DNA of 11,505 bases from Oscillospiraceae bacterium (GTDB lineage Bacteria; Bacillota; Clostridia; Oscillospirales; Ruminococcaceae). Below the pieces are notes generated by a model that searched no databases, was not told where the DNA came from, and worked only from the letters and a program-made list of their open reading frames with translations. Below are positions 1 through 6,806 of the stretch, in pieces. The stretch's first letter is position 1, and every line of letters starts with the position of its first letter. The translations under genes and the position numbers were made by a program. Location: positions 1 to 11,505 of the forward strand of contig JAFLUJ010000340.1 of assembly GCA_022511485.1 (NCBI GenBank), given 5' to 3'.

Positions 1-1
1 T

Positions 2-70
2 AAGGCTGTCAAGAAGGACATCGCCAGAGTAAAAACTATTCTGCGTGAGCGTACCCGCGACGGTCAGTAA
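2..70 (+). CDS. rpmC: Ribosomal protein L29 (uL29), C-terminal end only
   Basis: Only the last 22 codons are in the window; the gene begins upstream. The visible end (KAVKKDIARVKTILRERTRD, then GQ) matches the last helix of L29, where an ARVKT.(L/I)RER pattern is typical. L29 is a small helical-hairpin protein of the large subunit near the peptide exit tunnel. It is followed after 19 bases by rpsQ, the usual L29–S17 pairing at the end of the S10 block. Identification rests on this short tail plus context. Confidence 0.88.
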   Translation, partial: KAVKKDIARVKTILRERTRDGQ

Positions 71-89
71 CTGAGGGGAGGAAACGGAA

Positions 90-347
90 ATGGCTGAAAG
101 AAATCTTAGAAAAACAAGAGTTGGCAAGGTCGTTTCAAACAAGATGGATAAGACCATCGTTGTTGCGATCGTAGATAACGTACAGCACCCGCTGTATAAG
201 AAGATCGTCAAGAGAACCAACAAGGTAAAGGCTCATGACGCGAACAACAGCTGCAATATCGGTGATCGCGTTGAGATCATGGAGACACGTCCTATATCCA
301 AGGATAAGAGATGGCGTCTCGTAAAGATCATCGAGCACGCTAAGTAA
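90..347 (+). CDS. rpsQ: Ribosomal protein S17 (uS17)
   Basis: An 85-residue OB-fold protein that binds 16S rRNA early in assembly of the small subunit. The N-terminal RKTRVGKVVSNKMDKTIVV stretch and the family signature GDRVEIMETRPISKDKRW at about residues 58–75 are both present, and the length is normal for the family. The ATG is preceded by a GGGGAGG ribosome binding site about 8 bases upstream. It is the last gene of the S10 block. The gap that follows (263 bases) is by far the longest inside the cluster and contains repeats rather than the usual 10–20 base spacer. Confidence 0.98.
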   Translation: MAERNLRKTRVGKVVSNKMDKTIVVAIVDNVQHPLYKKIVKRTNKVKAHDANNSCNIGDRVEIMETRPISKDKRWRLVKIIEHAK

Positions 348-434
348 GGGTGCAAGGATGCGTGACCGGGTGCGAGAGTGCGTGACAGAGAGAGCAGACA
401 AAGAGGGGCGGCAGAGATGGCAGACAGAGGCGGC
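348..434 (+). repeat. Imperfect short tandem and direct repeats after rpsQ
   Basis: Two adjacent 20-base units (348–367 and 368–387) begin GGGTGC and contain TGCGTGAC; they agree at 16 of 20 positions. They are followed by a second degenerate pair: GCAGACAAAGAGGGGCGGC at 394–412 and GCAGACAGAGGCGGC at 420–434, which match except for two 2-base gaps. The first unit starts immediately after the rpsQ stop codon. The origin is unknown; slippage-generated low-complexity DNA is the simplest explanation. Confidence 0.6.
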
Positions 435-558
435 GTCGGTCAAATGTATCCGAGGACAGAGCGCGGCTGTGTTTATGAGAAGCACGGGGGCGTTGATGTC
501 CCGACCAGTTCAAAAAATTGAAAGTCAGAGGGTTGAGAAGCAGTGCGCAGGACTTGAT

Positions 559-590
559 TCTTGCCTCTTGCCTCTTAAACTCTTGCTTCT
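559..590 (+). repeat. Degenerate TCTTGCC heptad repeat before rplN
   Basis: Two exact TCTTGCC units (559–565, 566–572) are followed by degraded copies (TCTT at 573–576, TCTTGCT at 581–587). The run is pyrimidine-rich and ends just before the rplN ribosome binding site. It could pair with the AAGAGG-containing purine-rich stretch around 401–407, but this was not folded computationally. Confidence 0.55.
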
Positions 591-610
591 AATGGAAGGA
601 GTTAATCGCT

Positions 611-979
611 GTGATTCAGATGCAGACTTATTTAAAAGTCGCTGATAACACGGGCGCCAAGGAACTTATGTGTATCAGAGTTCTTGGCGGTACCCGCAGA
701 AGATATGCAAACATCGGCGATGTAGTTGTTGCTTCCGTCAAGAAAGCAACACCAGGCGGCGTTGTTAAGAAGGGCGACGTTGTCAAGGCAGTTATCGTAC
801 GTTCAGCAAAGGGTCTCCGTCGTGACGACGGAACTTATATCCGCTTCGACGAAAACGCTGCCGTTATCATCAGGGAAGACAAAAACCCCAGAGGTACCCG
901 TATCTTTGGACCAGTTGCCCGTGAGCTGAGAGACAAGGACTATATGAAGATCCTTTCCCTTGCTCCCGAGGTTCTGTAA
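611..979 (+). CDS. rplN: Ribosomal protein L14 (uL14)
   Basis: A 122-residue protein of exactly the usual family length. L14 binds 23S rRNA at the subunit interface and also contacts the region where the silencing factor RsfS docks. The start is GTG: the family begins M-I-Q, and AAGGAG lies 9 bases upstream, so the internal ATG nine bases later is not favoured. Visible signatures are LKVADNTGAKELMCIRVLGG near the N-terminus, GVVKKGDVVKAVIVR in the middle and GTRIFGPVARELR at about 95–107. It opens the spc block, and its stop codon is fused to the next ribosome binding site (TAAGGAGG). Confidence 0.98.
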   Translation: MIQMQTYLKVADNTGAKELMCIRVLGGTRRRYANIGDVVVASVKKATPGGVVKKGDVVKAVIVRSAKGLRRDDGTYIRFDENAAVIIREDKNPRGTRIFGPVARELRDKDYMKILSLAPEVL

Positions 980-994
980 GGAGGCGTACTGAAA

Positions 995-1318
995 ATGAAT
1001 AAATTGCACGTTAAAACCGGCGACACCGTAGTGATCCTTTCCGGTAAGGATAAGGGCAAGCAGGGCAAGATCCTGGAGGTTTCCCCCAAGGAGGGTAAGG
1101 TGATCGTTGAGGGTCTCAATATCGTTACCAAGCACGTTAAACCCAGACAGATGGGTCAGCAGGGCGGCATCGTTAAGTGCGAAGCTCCCCTCTACGCTTC
1201 AAAGGTAATGGCTGTATGTCCTAAGTGCGGCAAGCCTACAAGACTTGCTCATAAGATCGAATCCGATGGCAAAAAGGTAAGAGTCTGCAAGCACGCAGAC
1301 TGCGGAAAAGCATATTAA
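995..1318 (+). CDS. rplX: Ribosomal protein L24 (uL24) with zinc ribbon
   Basis: A 107-residue assembly-initiating protein of the large subunit. The KOW motif (TGDTVVILSGKDKGKQGKIL) fills about residues 8–27. The C-terminal extension carries four cysteines (C75, C78, C98, C103) arranged CPKCG ... CKHADCG. It is probably a zinc-binding ribbon of the kind common in clostridial L24; the last pair is spaced CX4C rather than the more usual CX2C. The ATG is preceded by AAGGAGG overlapping the rplN stop, so translation is probably coupled. The spacing to rplE is 17 bases. Confidence 0.97.
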   Translation: MNKLHVKTGDTVVILSGKDKGKQGKILEVSPKEGKVIVEGLNIVTKHVKPRQMGQQGGIVKCEAPLYASKVMAVCPKCGKPTRLAHKIESDGKKVRVCKHADCGKAY

Positions 1319-1335
1319 GGAAAGGAGTAATTGAA

Positions 1336-1878
1336 ATGGCATCTAATATGAAAGAGCTTTATGTCAGCACAGTAGCTCCTGCTTTAATGAAGAAGTTCGG
1401 ATACAAGAGCGTTATGCAGATACCAAAGATCGACAAGGTCGTTATCAACGTGGGCGCTGGCGAGGCTAAGGACAATGCCAAGGTCATTGATGCTATCATG
1501 ACCGATCTTGCGGCTATCACAGGTCAGAAGCCTATCGTTTGCCGCGCTAAGAAGTCCGTTGCTAACTTCAAGCTCCGTGAGGGTATGCCTATCGGCGTTA
1601 AAGTTACTCTCAGAAGCGAAAAGATGTATGAGTTTCTGGACAGACTGTTCAATGTTGCGTTCCCCCGTGTACGTGACTTCAGAGGAATAAACGGCAACTC
1701 CTTCGACGGCAGAGGAAACTACTCCACCGGTATCAAGGAACAGCTTATTTTCCCTGAGATCGAGTACGATAAGATCGACAAGGTTCGCGGCATGGATATA
1801 AACATTATCACTACCGCAAACACAGATGAGGAAGCCAAGGCTCTTCTTGAGCTGATGGGCGCTCCTTTCGCTAAGTAA
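1336..1878 (+). CDS. rplE: Ribosomal protein L5 (uL5)
   Basis: A 180-residue protein, normal length, that binds 5S rRNA and forms part of the central protuberance. Signatures are KIDKVVINVGAGEA at about 31–44, the KSVANFKLREGMPIGVKVTL region at about 73–92, the GNYSTGIKEQLIFPEI block near 127–142 and the closing LLELMGAPF. AAAGGAG lies 8 bases before the ATG. In E. coli the rplE start region is the target site where S8 represses the spc operon; I did not see an obvious copy of that fold here. Confidence 0.98.
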   Translation: MASNMKELYVSTVAPALMKKFGYKSVMQIPKIDKVVINVGAGEAKDNAKVIDAIMTDLAAITGQKPIVCRAKKSVANFKLREGMPIGVKVTLRSEKMYEFLDRLFNVAFPRVRDFRGINGNSFDGRGNYSTGIKEQLIFPEIEYDKIDKVRGMDINIITTANTDEEAKALLELMGAPFAK

Positions 1879-1897
1879 CAGGGAGGGATAATTAAAG

Positions 1898-2083
1898 ATG
1901 GCTAAAACGTCTATGAAGGTTAAGCAGCAGAGAACCCCTAAGTACAGCACAAGAGCTTACAACAGATGTAAGATCTGCGGCAGACCTCACGCATATATGA
2001 GAAAGTTCGGCATTTGCCGTATCTGCTTCAGGGAGCTTGCTCACGACGGTCAGATCCCCGGCGTGAAGAAGGCAAGCTGGTAA
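1898..2083 (+). CDS. rpsN: Ribosomal protein S14 type Z (uS14), zinc-binding
   Basis: A 61-residue short-form S14 of the small-subunit head. Four cysteines (C24, C27, C40, C43) in CKIC ... CRIC make the zinc-binding (C+) type often called rpsZ or rpsN1 in Firmicutes. The C-terminus GQIPGVKKASW is the standard family end. GGGAGGG precedes the ATG. No zinc-free paralogue is in this window; Firmicutes often keep one elsewhere under zinc control. Confidence 0.98.
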   Translation: MAKTSMKVKQQRTPKYSTRAYNRCKICGRPHAYMRKFGICRICFRELAHDGQIPGVKKASW

Positions 2084-2155
2084 TCTGCCGGGCGGCACGC
2101 AATGGCGGGCAAGCGCACGGCTGCTGCTAAAGTATAATCAAGGAGGTTAACTGTT

Positions 2156-2554
2156 ATGCAAATCACAGATACAATTGCAGATATTCTTACAAGAATCCGT
2201 AATGCAAATTCTGCTAAGCACGCAACTGTTGACGTTCCTGCTTCCAATATGAAGAAGGCTATAACTCAGATCCTCGTTGACGAGGGCTATCTCAAGAGTT
2301 ATCAGATCATTGACGACGGAAAGCAGGGCATCATCAGGATCACATTGAAGTACGGCGAGAACAAGTCTCAGGTCATCACCGGTCTGAGAAGAGTTTCCAA
2401 GCCGGGTCTTCGTATTTATTCAAGCTGCGAGGATATGCCCAAGGTTATGAAGGGGCTCGGTATCGCGATCGTTTCCACTTCCAAGGGCGTTATGACCGAT
2501 AAGAAGGCAAGAGAGCTTCATGTCGGCGGCGAAGTCCTTGCATTCGTATGGTAA
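2156..2554 (+). CDS. rpsH: Ribosomal protein S8 (uS8)
   Basis: A 132-residue primary 16S rRNA binder of the central domain. The N-terminal TDTIADILTRIRNAN and the C-terminal GIAIVSTSKGVMTDKKAR signature (about 102–119) are both clear, and the length is standard. AAGGAGGT lies 8 bases before the ATG. The 72-base spacer from rpsN is longer than average and GC-rich at its start (about 2087–2121), but I found only short, weak pairings in it. In E. coli S8 is the translational repressor of the spc genes; whether that holds here is unknown. Confidence 0.98.
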   Translation: MQITDTIADILTRIRNANSAKHATVDVPASNMKKAITQILVDEGYLKSYQIIDDGKQGIIRITLKYGENKSQVITGLRRVSKPGLRIYSSCEDMPKVMKGLGIAIVSTSKGVMTDKKARELHVGGEVLAFVW

Positions 2555-2568
2555 GGAGGAACAAGTAA

Positions 2569-3114
2569 ATGTCAAGAATAGGCAGAAAGCCCATTACTGT
2601 TCCCGCAGGCGTTGATGTTAAGATCGACGGCTCTACCGTTACGGTTAAGGGACCTAAGGGCACACTTACAAATACCTTCAACAAGGATATTTCTATCAAG
2701 CATGAAGGTACTGAAATAATTGTTGAGCGTCCGTCCGAGAGCAAGACTCACAAGTCTCTCCACGGTCTCACAAGAACACTTATCAACAATATGGTTGAGG
2801 GCGTTACAAACGGCTATGCCAAGTCTCTGGACATTGAGGGCGTTGGTTACCGTGCTCAGAAGCAGGGTAAGAACCTTGTTATGAATCTGGGTTACTCACA
2901 TCAGGTCATCGTTCCCGAGACAGATGGTATCACCATTGACGTTCCCGCTCCCAACAAGATCGTTATCAACGGCATCGACAAGCAGAAAGTCGGTCAGTTC
3001 GCTGCTGAAGTCCGCGAAAAGAGACCTCCCGAGCCCTACAAGGGCAAGGGTATCCGTTACACCGGCGAGAGGATCATCCGCAAGGAAGGTAAAGCCGGTA
3101 AAGGTAAGAAGTAA
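2569..3114 (+). CDS. rplF: Ribosomal protein L6 (uL6)
   Basis: A 181-residue two-domain protein at the base of the large-subunit stalk, near the elongation-factor site. It begins MSRIGRKPITVPAGV as the family does and carries the signature RPPEPYKGKGIRY at about 152–164, ending in a basic KAGKGKK tail. The ribosome binding site is part of a TAAGGAGG string that includes the rpsH stop, so the two genes are probably translationally coupled. An 88-base spacer with possible RNA structure follows. Confidence 0.98.
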   Translation: MSRIGRKPITVPAGVDVKIDGSTVTVKGPKGTLTNTFNKDISIKHEGTEIIVERPSESKTHKSLHGLTRTLINNMVEGVTNGYAKSLDIEGVGYRAQKQGKNLVMNLGYSHQVIVPETDGITIDVPAPNKIVINGIDKQKVGQFAAEVREKRPPEPYKGKGIRYTGERIIRKEGKAGKGKK

Positions 3115-3120
3115 GGTAAT

Positions 3121-3178
3121 CCTATTGTATAGGAAAATGGGACAGTTCGCGGGAAGCACCGTGCGACTACTATTTTCC
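3121..3178 (+). other. Potential hairpins in the rplF–rplR spacer
   Basis: Two inverted repeats lie between rplF and rplR. The first is small: CCTAT (3121–3125) and ATAGG (3129–3133) around a 3-base loop. The second pairs GGAAAAT (3132–3138) with ATTTTCC (3172–3178), with possible inner pairs AGT/ACT (3144–3146 with 3166–3168) and CGC/GCG (3148–3150 with 3163–3165). The two share bases 3132–3133, so full pairing of both is not possible. No U-tract follows, so a terminator is unlikely. A processing site or a translational control element for rplR is possible; no known motif is recognised. Confidence 0.4.
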
Positions 3179-3202
3179 GTTTGAAAAGGAGTTGAAATTA
3201 TC

Positions 3203-3562
3203 ATGGTTAAGCAGATAAACAGAAAAGCTGCAAGAGCAAAAAGACAGCTTCGTGTACGCTCCAAGATAAGCGGCACAGCAGAATGTCCGAGACTTAATGT
3301 TTTCCGCAGCGCTAAGCATATCTACGCTCAGATCATCGACGATGTGGCAGGAGTTACTCTCTGCGCTGCTTCCTCCCTTGAAAAGGGTTTCGATGGAAAC
3401 GGCGGAAACAAGGAAGGCGCTTTCAAGGTTGGCGAGATGATCGCTAAGAAGGCTTCCGAAAAGGGCATTAAGGACGTTGTATTTGACCGCGCAGGCTATC
3501 TCTACCACGGAAGAGTGGCTGAGCTTGCAGAGGGCGCGAGAAAGGGCGGTCTGAACTTCTGA
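3203..3562 (+). CDS. rplR: Ribosomal protein L18 (uL18)
   Basis: A 119-residue 5S rRNA-binding protein of the central protuberance. The basic N-terminal tail (KQINRKAARAKRQLRVRSKI) is followed by the family core PRLNVFRSAKHIYAQIIDD (about 29–47) and the C-terminal DRAGYLYHGRVAELAEGAR (about 95–113). AAAGGAG lies about 11 bases before the ATG, a longer spacing than for its neighbours. It sits downstream of a spacer that can form hairpins. Confidence 0.98.
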   Translation: MVKQINRKAARAKRQLRVRSKISGTAECPRLNVFRSAKHIYAQIIDDVAGVTLCAASSLEKGFDGNGGNKEGAFKVGEMIAKKASEKGIKDVVFDRAGYLYHGRVAELAEGARKGGLNF

Positions 3563-3590
3563 TTCGGACCGGTAGAAGGAGGTAATACTT

Positions 3591-4097
3591 TTGGCAAACA
3601 CAAAGATAGATGCTTCCGGCATGGAGCTTTCTGAAAAGGTAGTTGCTATAAACAGAGTTGCCAAGACCGTTAAGGGCGGACGTATCTTCAAGTTCGCTGC
3701 TCTGGTAGTTGTAGGCGACGGCAACGGTACAGTTGGCTTCGGCATGGGCAAATCAGGCGAAGTACCCGACGCTATCCGTAAGGGTATCGAGGACGCTAAG
3801 AAAAATCTTATCAAGATCTCACTTAAGGGAACTACTATCCCCCACGAGATCATCGGCAAGTTCGGCGCAGGCAGAGTTCTCATGAAGCCCGCTGCTCCCG
3901 GTACTGGTGTTATCGCAGGCGGTCCTGTCCGTGCTGTTGTTGAAATGGCCGGCATCAAGGACATCAGAACAAAGTCTCTTCGTTCCAACAACGCCTGCAA
4001 CGTGGTAAGAGCTACTATCAACGGTCTCTCTCAGTGCCGCAGCGCAAAGGAAGTTGCTGAGATCAGAGGAAAGTCCGTTAAGGAAATCTTAGGTTAA
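3591..4097 (+). CDS. rpsE: Ribosomal protein S5 (uS5), TTG start
   Basis: A 168-residue small-subunit protein that helps maintain decoding accuracy. The start is TTG: AAGGAGG lies 8 bases upstream and the N-terminus (MANTKIDASGMELSEKVVAINRV) aligns with the family from that point. The flexible loop VKGGRIFKF (about 27–35) is where spectinomycin-resistance changes map in other bacteria and looks wild-type. GDGNGTVGFGMGKSGEVPDA (about 42–61) and the GTGVIAGGPVRAV block (about 104–116) are conserved. The stop is fused to the rpmD ribosome binding site (TAAGGAGG). Confidence 0.98.
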   Translation: MANTKIDASGMELSEKVVAINRVAKTVKGGRIFKFAALVVVGDGNGTVGFGMGKSGEVPDAIRKGIEDAKKNLIKISLKGTTIPHEIIGKFGAGRVLMKPAAPGTGVIAGGPVRAVVEMAGIKDIRTKSLRSNNACNVVRATINGLSQCRSAKEVAEIRGKSVKEILG

Positions 4098-4112
4098 GGA
4101 GGTCGAGGCAGA

Positions 4113-4289
4113 ATGGCAAAGAAAATAAAGCTTGTAAGAAGCCTTAACAGCGTTAAGAAGAATCAGTATGCTACAGCGATCGCTCTCGGACTCCGCAAGA
4201 TCGGTGATACTACCGTTCAGCCCGATAACGACGCTACAAAGGGCAAGATAAACAAGATCGCTCACCTCGTAGAGGTGACAGAAGCATAA
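4113..4289 (+). CDS. rpmD: Ribosomal protein L30 (uL30)
   Basis: A 58-residue protein, standard length for bacterial L30, beginning MAKKIKLVRSLNSVKKNQYA and ending KINKIAHLVEVTEA. The central LGLRKIGDTTVQPD matches the family pattern LGL.K......V. L30 is a small protein of the large subunit. The ATG follows AAGGAGG, which overlaps the rpsE stop codon. rplO begins 24 bases downstream, giving the usual S5–L30–L15 order. Confidence 0.97.
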   Translation: MAKKIKLVRSLNSVKKNQYATAIALGLRKIGDTTVQPDNDATKGKINKIAHLVEVTEA

Positions 4290-4313
4290 CTACCGCAAGG
4301 AGGTGCGAAAGCT

Positions 4314-4754
4314 ATGAAAATTCATGAATTATCCCCTGCTGACGGCGCTAACAGAGACGTCAAGAGGATCGGCAGAGGTCACGGCTCAGGCAACGGCAAG
4401 ACTGCCGGCAAGGGTCATAAGGGTCAGAACGCCCGTTCAGGCGGCGGTGTAAGACCCGGATTTGAGGGCGGTCAGATGCCTCTCGCAAGAAGAATCCCTA
4501 AGAGGGGCTTCAATAACGTTTTCGCTGAGAAGCCCGAGGTCATCAACGTTTCCGACCTTGCAAAGTTCAAGGAGGGCACAGTAGTTGACGCAGAGCTGCT
4601 CAAGGCTGCCGGTATCGTTAAGAAGATCGGCAACGGCGTAAAGGTTCTCGGCAAGGGAGAGCTTAATGTTAATCTCACTGTAAAAGCAGCAGCTTTTTCA
4701 GAATCAGCTAAGGAAAAAATTGAGAAGGCAGGCGGAAAGGCTGAGGTGATGTAA
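4314..4754 (+). CDS. rplO: Ribosomal protein L15 (uL15)
   Basis: A 146-residue late-assembly protein of the large subunit. The N-terminal MKIHELSPADGA, the long glycine- and basic-rich extension (about 19–53) that threads into 23S rRNA, and the C-terminal KVLGKGELNVNLTVKA block (about 110–125) are all typical. AAGGAGGTG lies 8 bases before the ATG. Its stop codon is separated from the secY GTG by a single base, so the two are almost certainly translationally coupled. Confidence 0.98.
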   Translation: MKIHELSPADGANRDVKRIGRGHGSGNGKTAGKGHKGQNARSGGGVRPGFEGGQMPLARRIPKRGFNNVFAEKPEVINVSDLAKFKEGTVVDAELLKAAGIVKKIGNGVKVLGKGELNVNLTVKAAAFSESAKEKIEKAGGKAEVM

Positions 4755-4755
4755 T

Positions 4756-6057
4756 GTGTTTACAGTCTTCAGAAACGCCTGGAAGGTTCCGGAGTTAAGG
4801 AAGAAGATCCTTTACACATTACTGATAATACTCGTTTTCAGGATCGGCTGTCATGTTCCCGTTCCGTTTATTGACCCAAGCGCGGTTAGTGAGATGTTCA
4901 GCGACGGAAATTTCCTGAGCTATATGGACACCCTCACCGGTGGTGCTCTTTCACAGAGTACGCTGTTCTCGCTGTCGATACAGCCGTATATCAATGCGTC
5001 CATTATTGTACAGCTTCTTACCTATGCGCTGCCTCCTCTGGAAAACCTCCAGAAGGAAGGCGAATCCGGCAGGAAGAAGCTCCAGAAGATCACAAGCTTT
5101 GTTTCTCTGGCGATAGCGCTGGTAATGTCCTACGCATATTACCTTACACTGAAAAACAAGTTTGCTCTTTCCTATACCGGAGGAGCTGCCGGTGTGTTTA
5201 CGGGTATAGTTATCGTGCTGTCATTTACGGCAGGTGCAAGCATTGTTGTATGGCTTGGAAACAGGATAAATGAAAACGGCATAGGCAACGGTGTTTCGAT
5301 GATACTTTTTGCGGGTATCGTTTCAAGAGGTCCGAGCGCGATATTGAAGATGTGGCGGGCTGGCGAGATAGATAAGAAATATTATCTGATAGCTCCGCTG
5401 ATACTGCTGATATTCATTGCTATGATCGGATTCATCGTGTTTATGAACGAATCGGAAAGACGCATACCGATACAGTATGCAAAAAGGGTCGTTGGCAGAA
5501 AGCAGTACGGCGGACAGAGCACGCATATTCCTATCAAGATCGCAATGAGCGGCGTTATGCCTATCATCTTTGCGATGGCGATCATGTCGCTGCCCTCTAC
5601 GCTGGCGATGTTCAAGGCTCCTGCGGCTAATCCCGAAACCTTATGGCAGAAATTCTATGCGGGATTTATCAGCTTCTTCAGCTACAGAAGTCCCTGGTAT
5701 GCTATACTTTACTTTGTACTGATAATTGCATTTAACTATTTCTATGTTTCAATGCAGTACAATCCTATAGAGATCGCAAACAATCTCCGTCAGAATAACG
5801 GAGGCATCCCGGGTATCCGTCCCGGTAAGCCTACAAGCGATTTCATTCAGAGGGTACTGGGCAAGATCACATTGGTGGGAGCTTTCTTCCTTGGTGTAAT
5901 TGCTATATTCCCGATATTCACCAGCATGGCATTCCCACAGCTGGGTATCGCGATGGGCGGTACTTCTATCCTTATCGTTGTAAGCGTTGTACTTGAAACG
6001 GTAAGAACTCTGGAATCCCAGATGATGATGAGACATCACAAGGGCTTCCTCGAATAA
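4756..6057 (+). CDS. secY: Protein translocase subunit SecY
   Basis: A 433-residue integral membrane protein that forms the channel of the general secretion pathway with SecE and SecG. The start is GTG, chosen because GAGGTGAT lies 5–7 bases upstream inside the end of rplO and the protein begins FTVFRNAWKVPELRKKILYT as the family does. About ten membrane segments are visible; the first is near 18–36 and the last near 402–416. The plug region follows it (about 57–75), then SIQPYINASIIVQLL. The ERRIPIQYAKR loop (about 214–224) and the RPGKPTSDFI loop (about 355–364) are the cytosolic SecA/ribosome-contact regions. The length is normal. A small GC-rich hairpin follows the stop at once. Confidence 0.98.
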   Translation: MFTVFRNAWKVPELRKKILYTLLIILVFRIGCHVPVPFIDPSAVSEMFSDGNFLSYMDTLTGGALSQSTLFSLSIQPYINASIIVQLLTYALPPLENLQKEGESGRKKLQKITSFVSLAIALVMSYAYYLTLKNKFALSYTGGAAGVFTGIVIVLSFTAGASIVVWLGNRINENGIGNGVSMILFAGIVSRGPSAILKMWRAGEIDKKYYLIAPLILLIFIAMIGFIVFMNESERRIPIQYAKRVVGRKQYGGQSTHIPIKIAMSGVMPIIFAMAIMSLPSTLAMFKAPAANPETLWQKFYAGFISFFSYRSPWYAILYFVLIIAFNYFYVSMQYNPIEIANNLRQNNGGIPGIRPGKPTSDFIQRVLGKITLVGAFFLGVIAIFPIFTSMAFPQLGIAMGGTSILIVVSVVLETVRTLESQMMMRHHKGFLE

Positions 6058-6073
6058 GCAGGGAAGACCCTGC
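6058..6073 (+). terminator. GC-rich hairpin directly after secY (possible attenuator)
   Basis: GCAGGG (6058–6063) and CCCTGC (6068–6073) form a perfect 6-pair stem with an AAGA loop, starting on the base after the secY stop. The following sequence has only a TTTT at 6082–6085, nine bases past the stem, so it is not a classical intrinsic terminator. It could lower transcription into adk, protect or define an mRNA end after processing, or be neutral. Confidence 0.35.
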
Positions 6074-6148
6074 GGGCAGAGTTTTACAGACATAGTTCGA
6101 GTTGTATTTTCAGACAAATCAATTAAAATTTAATATGGGAGGATTATT

Positions 6149-6781
6149 ATGAACCTGATTTTATTGGGCGCTCCGGGCGCGGGAAAAGGCACTCAGGCAG
6201 AGGTTATCAGCGATAAGCTTGGTATTCCCCAGATCTCAACGGGAAATATCCTGCGTGAGGCTGTTAAAAACGGCACAGAATGCGGACTTCAGGCAAAGAG
6301 CTATATGGAAAGCGGAGCTCTCGTTCCCGACGAGGTAGTTATCGGTATCCTTAAGGACAGAATCGCCGAGGACGACTGCAAAAAGGGATATATCCTTGAC
6401 GGATTCCCCAGAACTGTTCCCCAGGCAGAGGCTCTTGAAAAGATGGGAATAAACATCGATAAGGTCATCTCTATCGAAGTTCCCGACGAGAAGATCCAGA
6501 GCAGACTTTCCGGAAGAAGAGTTTGTGAAAAGTGCGGAGCTTCCTATCATATTGAGTTCAACCCTCCCAAGCAGGACGGCATTTGCGACAAGTGCGGCGG
6601 AAACGCTGTACAGCGTAAGGACGACGCTCCTGAGACCGTTATCGAAAGACTTAAGACCTACCATGAGCAGACTGCTCCCCTTGCGGATTTCTACGACAAG
6701 AAGGGCAAGCTCACAGTTGTTCAGGGTCAGGAAGAGGTCAAGGACACATCCAGGCTCGTTCTTGAAGCAGTAAATGCTTAA
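6149..6781 (+). CDS. adk: Adenylate kinase, zinc-binding LID type
   Basis: A 210-residue enzyme that interconverts ATP + AMP and 2 ADP in the cytoplasm. The P-loop GAPGAGKGT is at 7–15, and the ILDGFPRT motif at about 82–89 belongs to the AMP-binding side. The LID domain carries four cysteines (C126, C129, C146, C149) as CEKC ... CDKC, the structural zinc site typical of Gram-positive adenylate kinases. The ATG is preceded by GGGAGG. It follows secY after a 91-base spacer, as in Bacillus and many Clostridia. The AT-rich DNA at 6121–6136 could harbour a weak promoter, but no good -35/-10 pair is visible. Confidence 0.98.
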   Translation: MNLILLGAPGAGKGTQAEVISDKLGIPQISTGNILREAVKNGTECGLQAKSYMESGALVPDEVVIGILKDRIAEDDCKKGYILDGFPRTVPQAEALEKMGINIDKVISIEVPDEKIQSRLSGRRVCEKCGASYHIEFNPPKQDGICDKCGGNAVQRKDDAPETVIERLKTYHEQTAPLADFYDKKGKLTVVQGQEEVKDTSRLVLEAVNA

Positions 6782-6785
6782 TTAT

Positions 6786-6800
6786 TCACGAAAAGCGTGA
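6786..6800 (+). promoter_or_regulatory. Small hairpin over the weak map ribosome binding region
   Basis: TCACG (6786–6790) and CGTGA (6796–6800) form a 5-pair stem with an AAAAG loop, six bases before the map ATG. The only Shine-Dalgarno-like bases for map (GTGAT, 6797–6801) are mostly inside the 3' arm. This may keep map translation low relative to adk. The stem is short, so the effect is uncertain. Confidence 0.35.
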
Positions 6801-6806
6801 TACAAA

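Larger units (their letters stand above)
348..610 (+). other. Repeat-rich intergenic gap at the S10/spc junction
   Basis: This 263-base non-coding stretch separates rpsQ from rplN, whereas most gaps in the cluster are 11–90 bases. It holds imperfect tandem and direct repeats at its start, a small A-loop hairpin (TTCAA at 509–513 with TTGAA at 518–522), and a pyrimidine-rich heptad repeat at its end, followed by the rplN ribosome binding site AAGGAG at 596–601. I see no convincing promoter: no TATAAT-like box with a spaced TTGACA-like partner. A 95-codon open frame crosses it but looks like chance (see rejected items). In E. coli this is the boundary between the S10 and spc operons. Confidence 0.6.

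Noticed and set aside
135..485. Minus-strand open frame opposite rpsQ and the gap
   Set aside because: It is antisense to a strongly conserved gene, with no ribosome binding site or family resemblance; a shadow frame.
358..645. A 95-codon open frame in the rpsQ–rplN gap
   Set aside because: It has a plausible AAGGG seven bases upstream, but it runs through repeats, overlaps the rplN start by 35 bases in another frame, shows no recognisable domain and has a repeat-driven composition. Ribosome profiling would be needed to revive it.
3170..4021. Long minus-strand open frame (283 codons) opposite rplR and rpsE
   Set aside because: The length comes from codon bias of the genes on the other strand. 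The predicted protein is low-complexity, rich in serine, threonine and leucine, without recognisable motifs.
6102..6136. Possible promoter before adk (TTGTAT with TTTAAT or TAATAT)
   Set aside because: The boxes are poor matches and the spacing is over 20 bases for the best pair.
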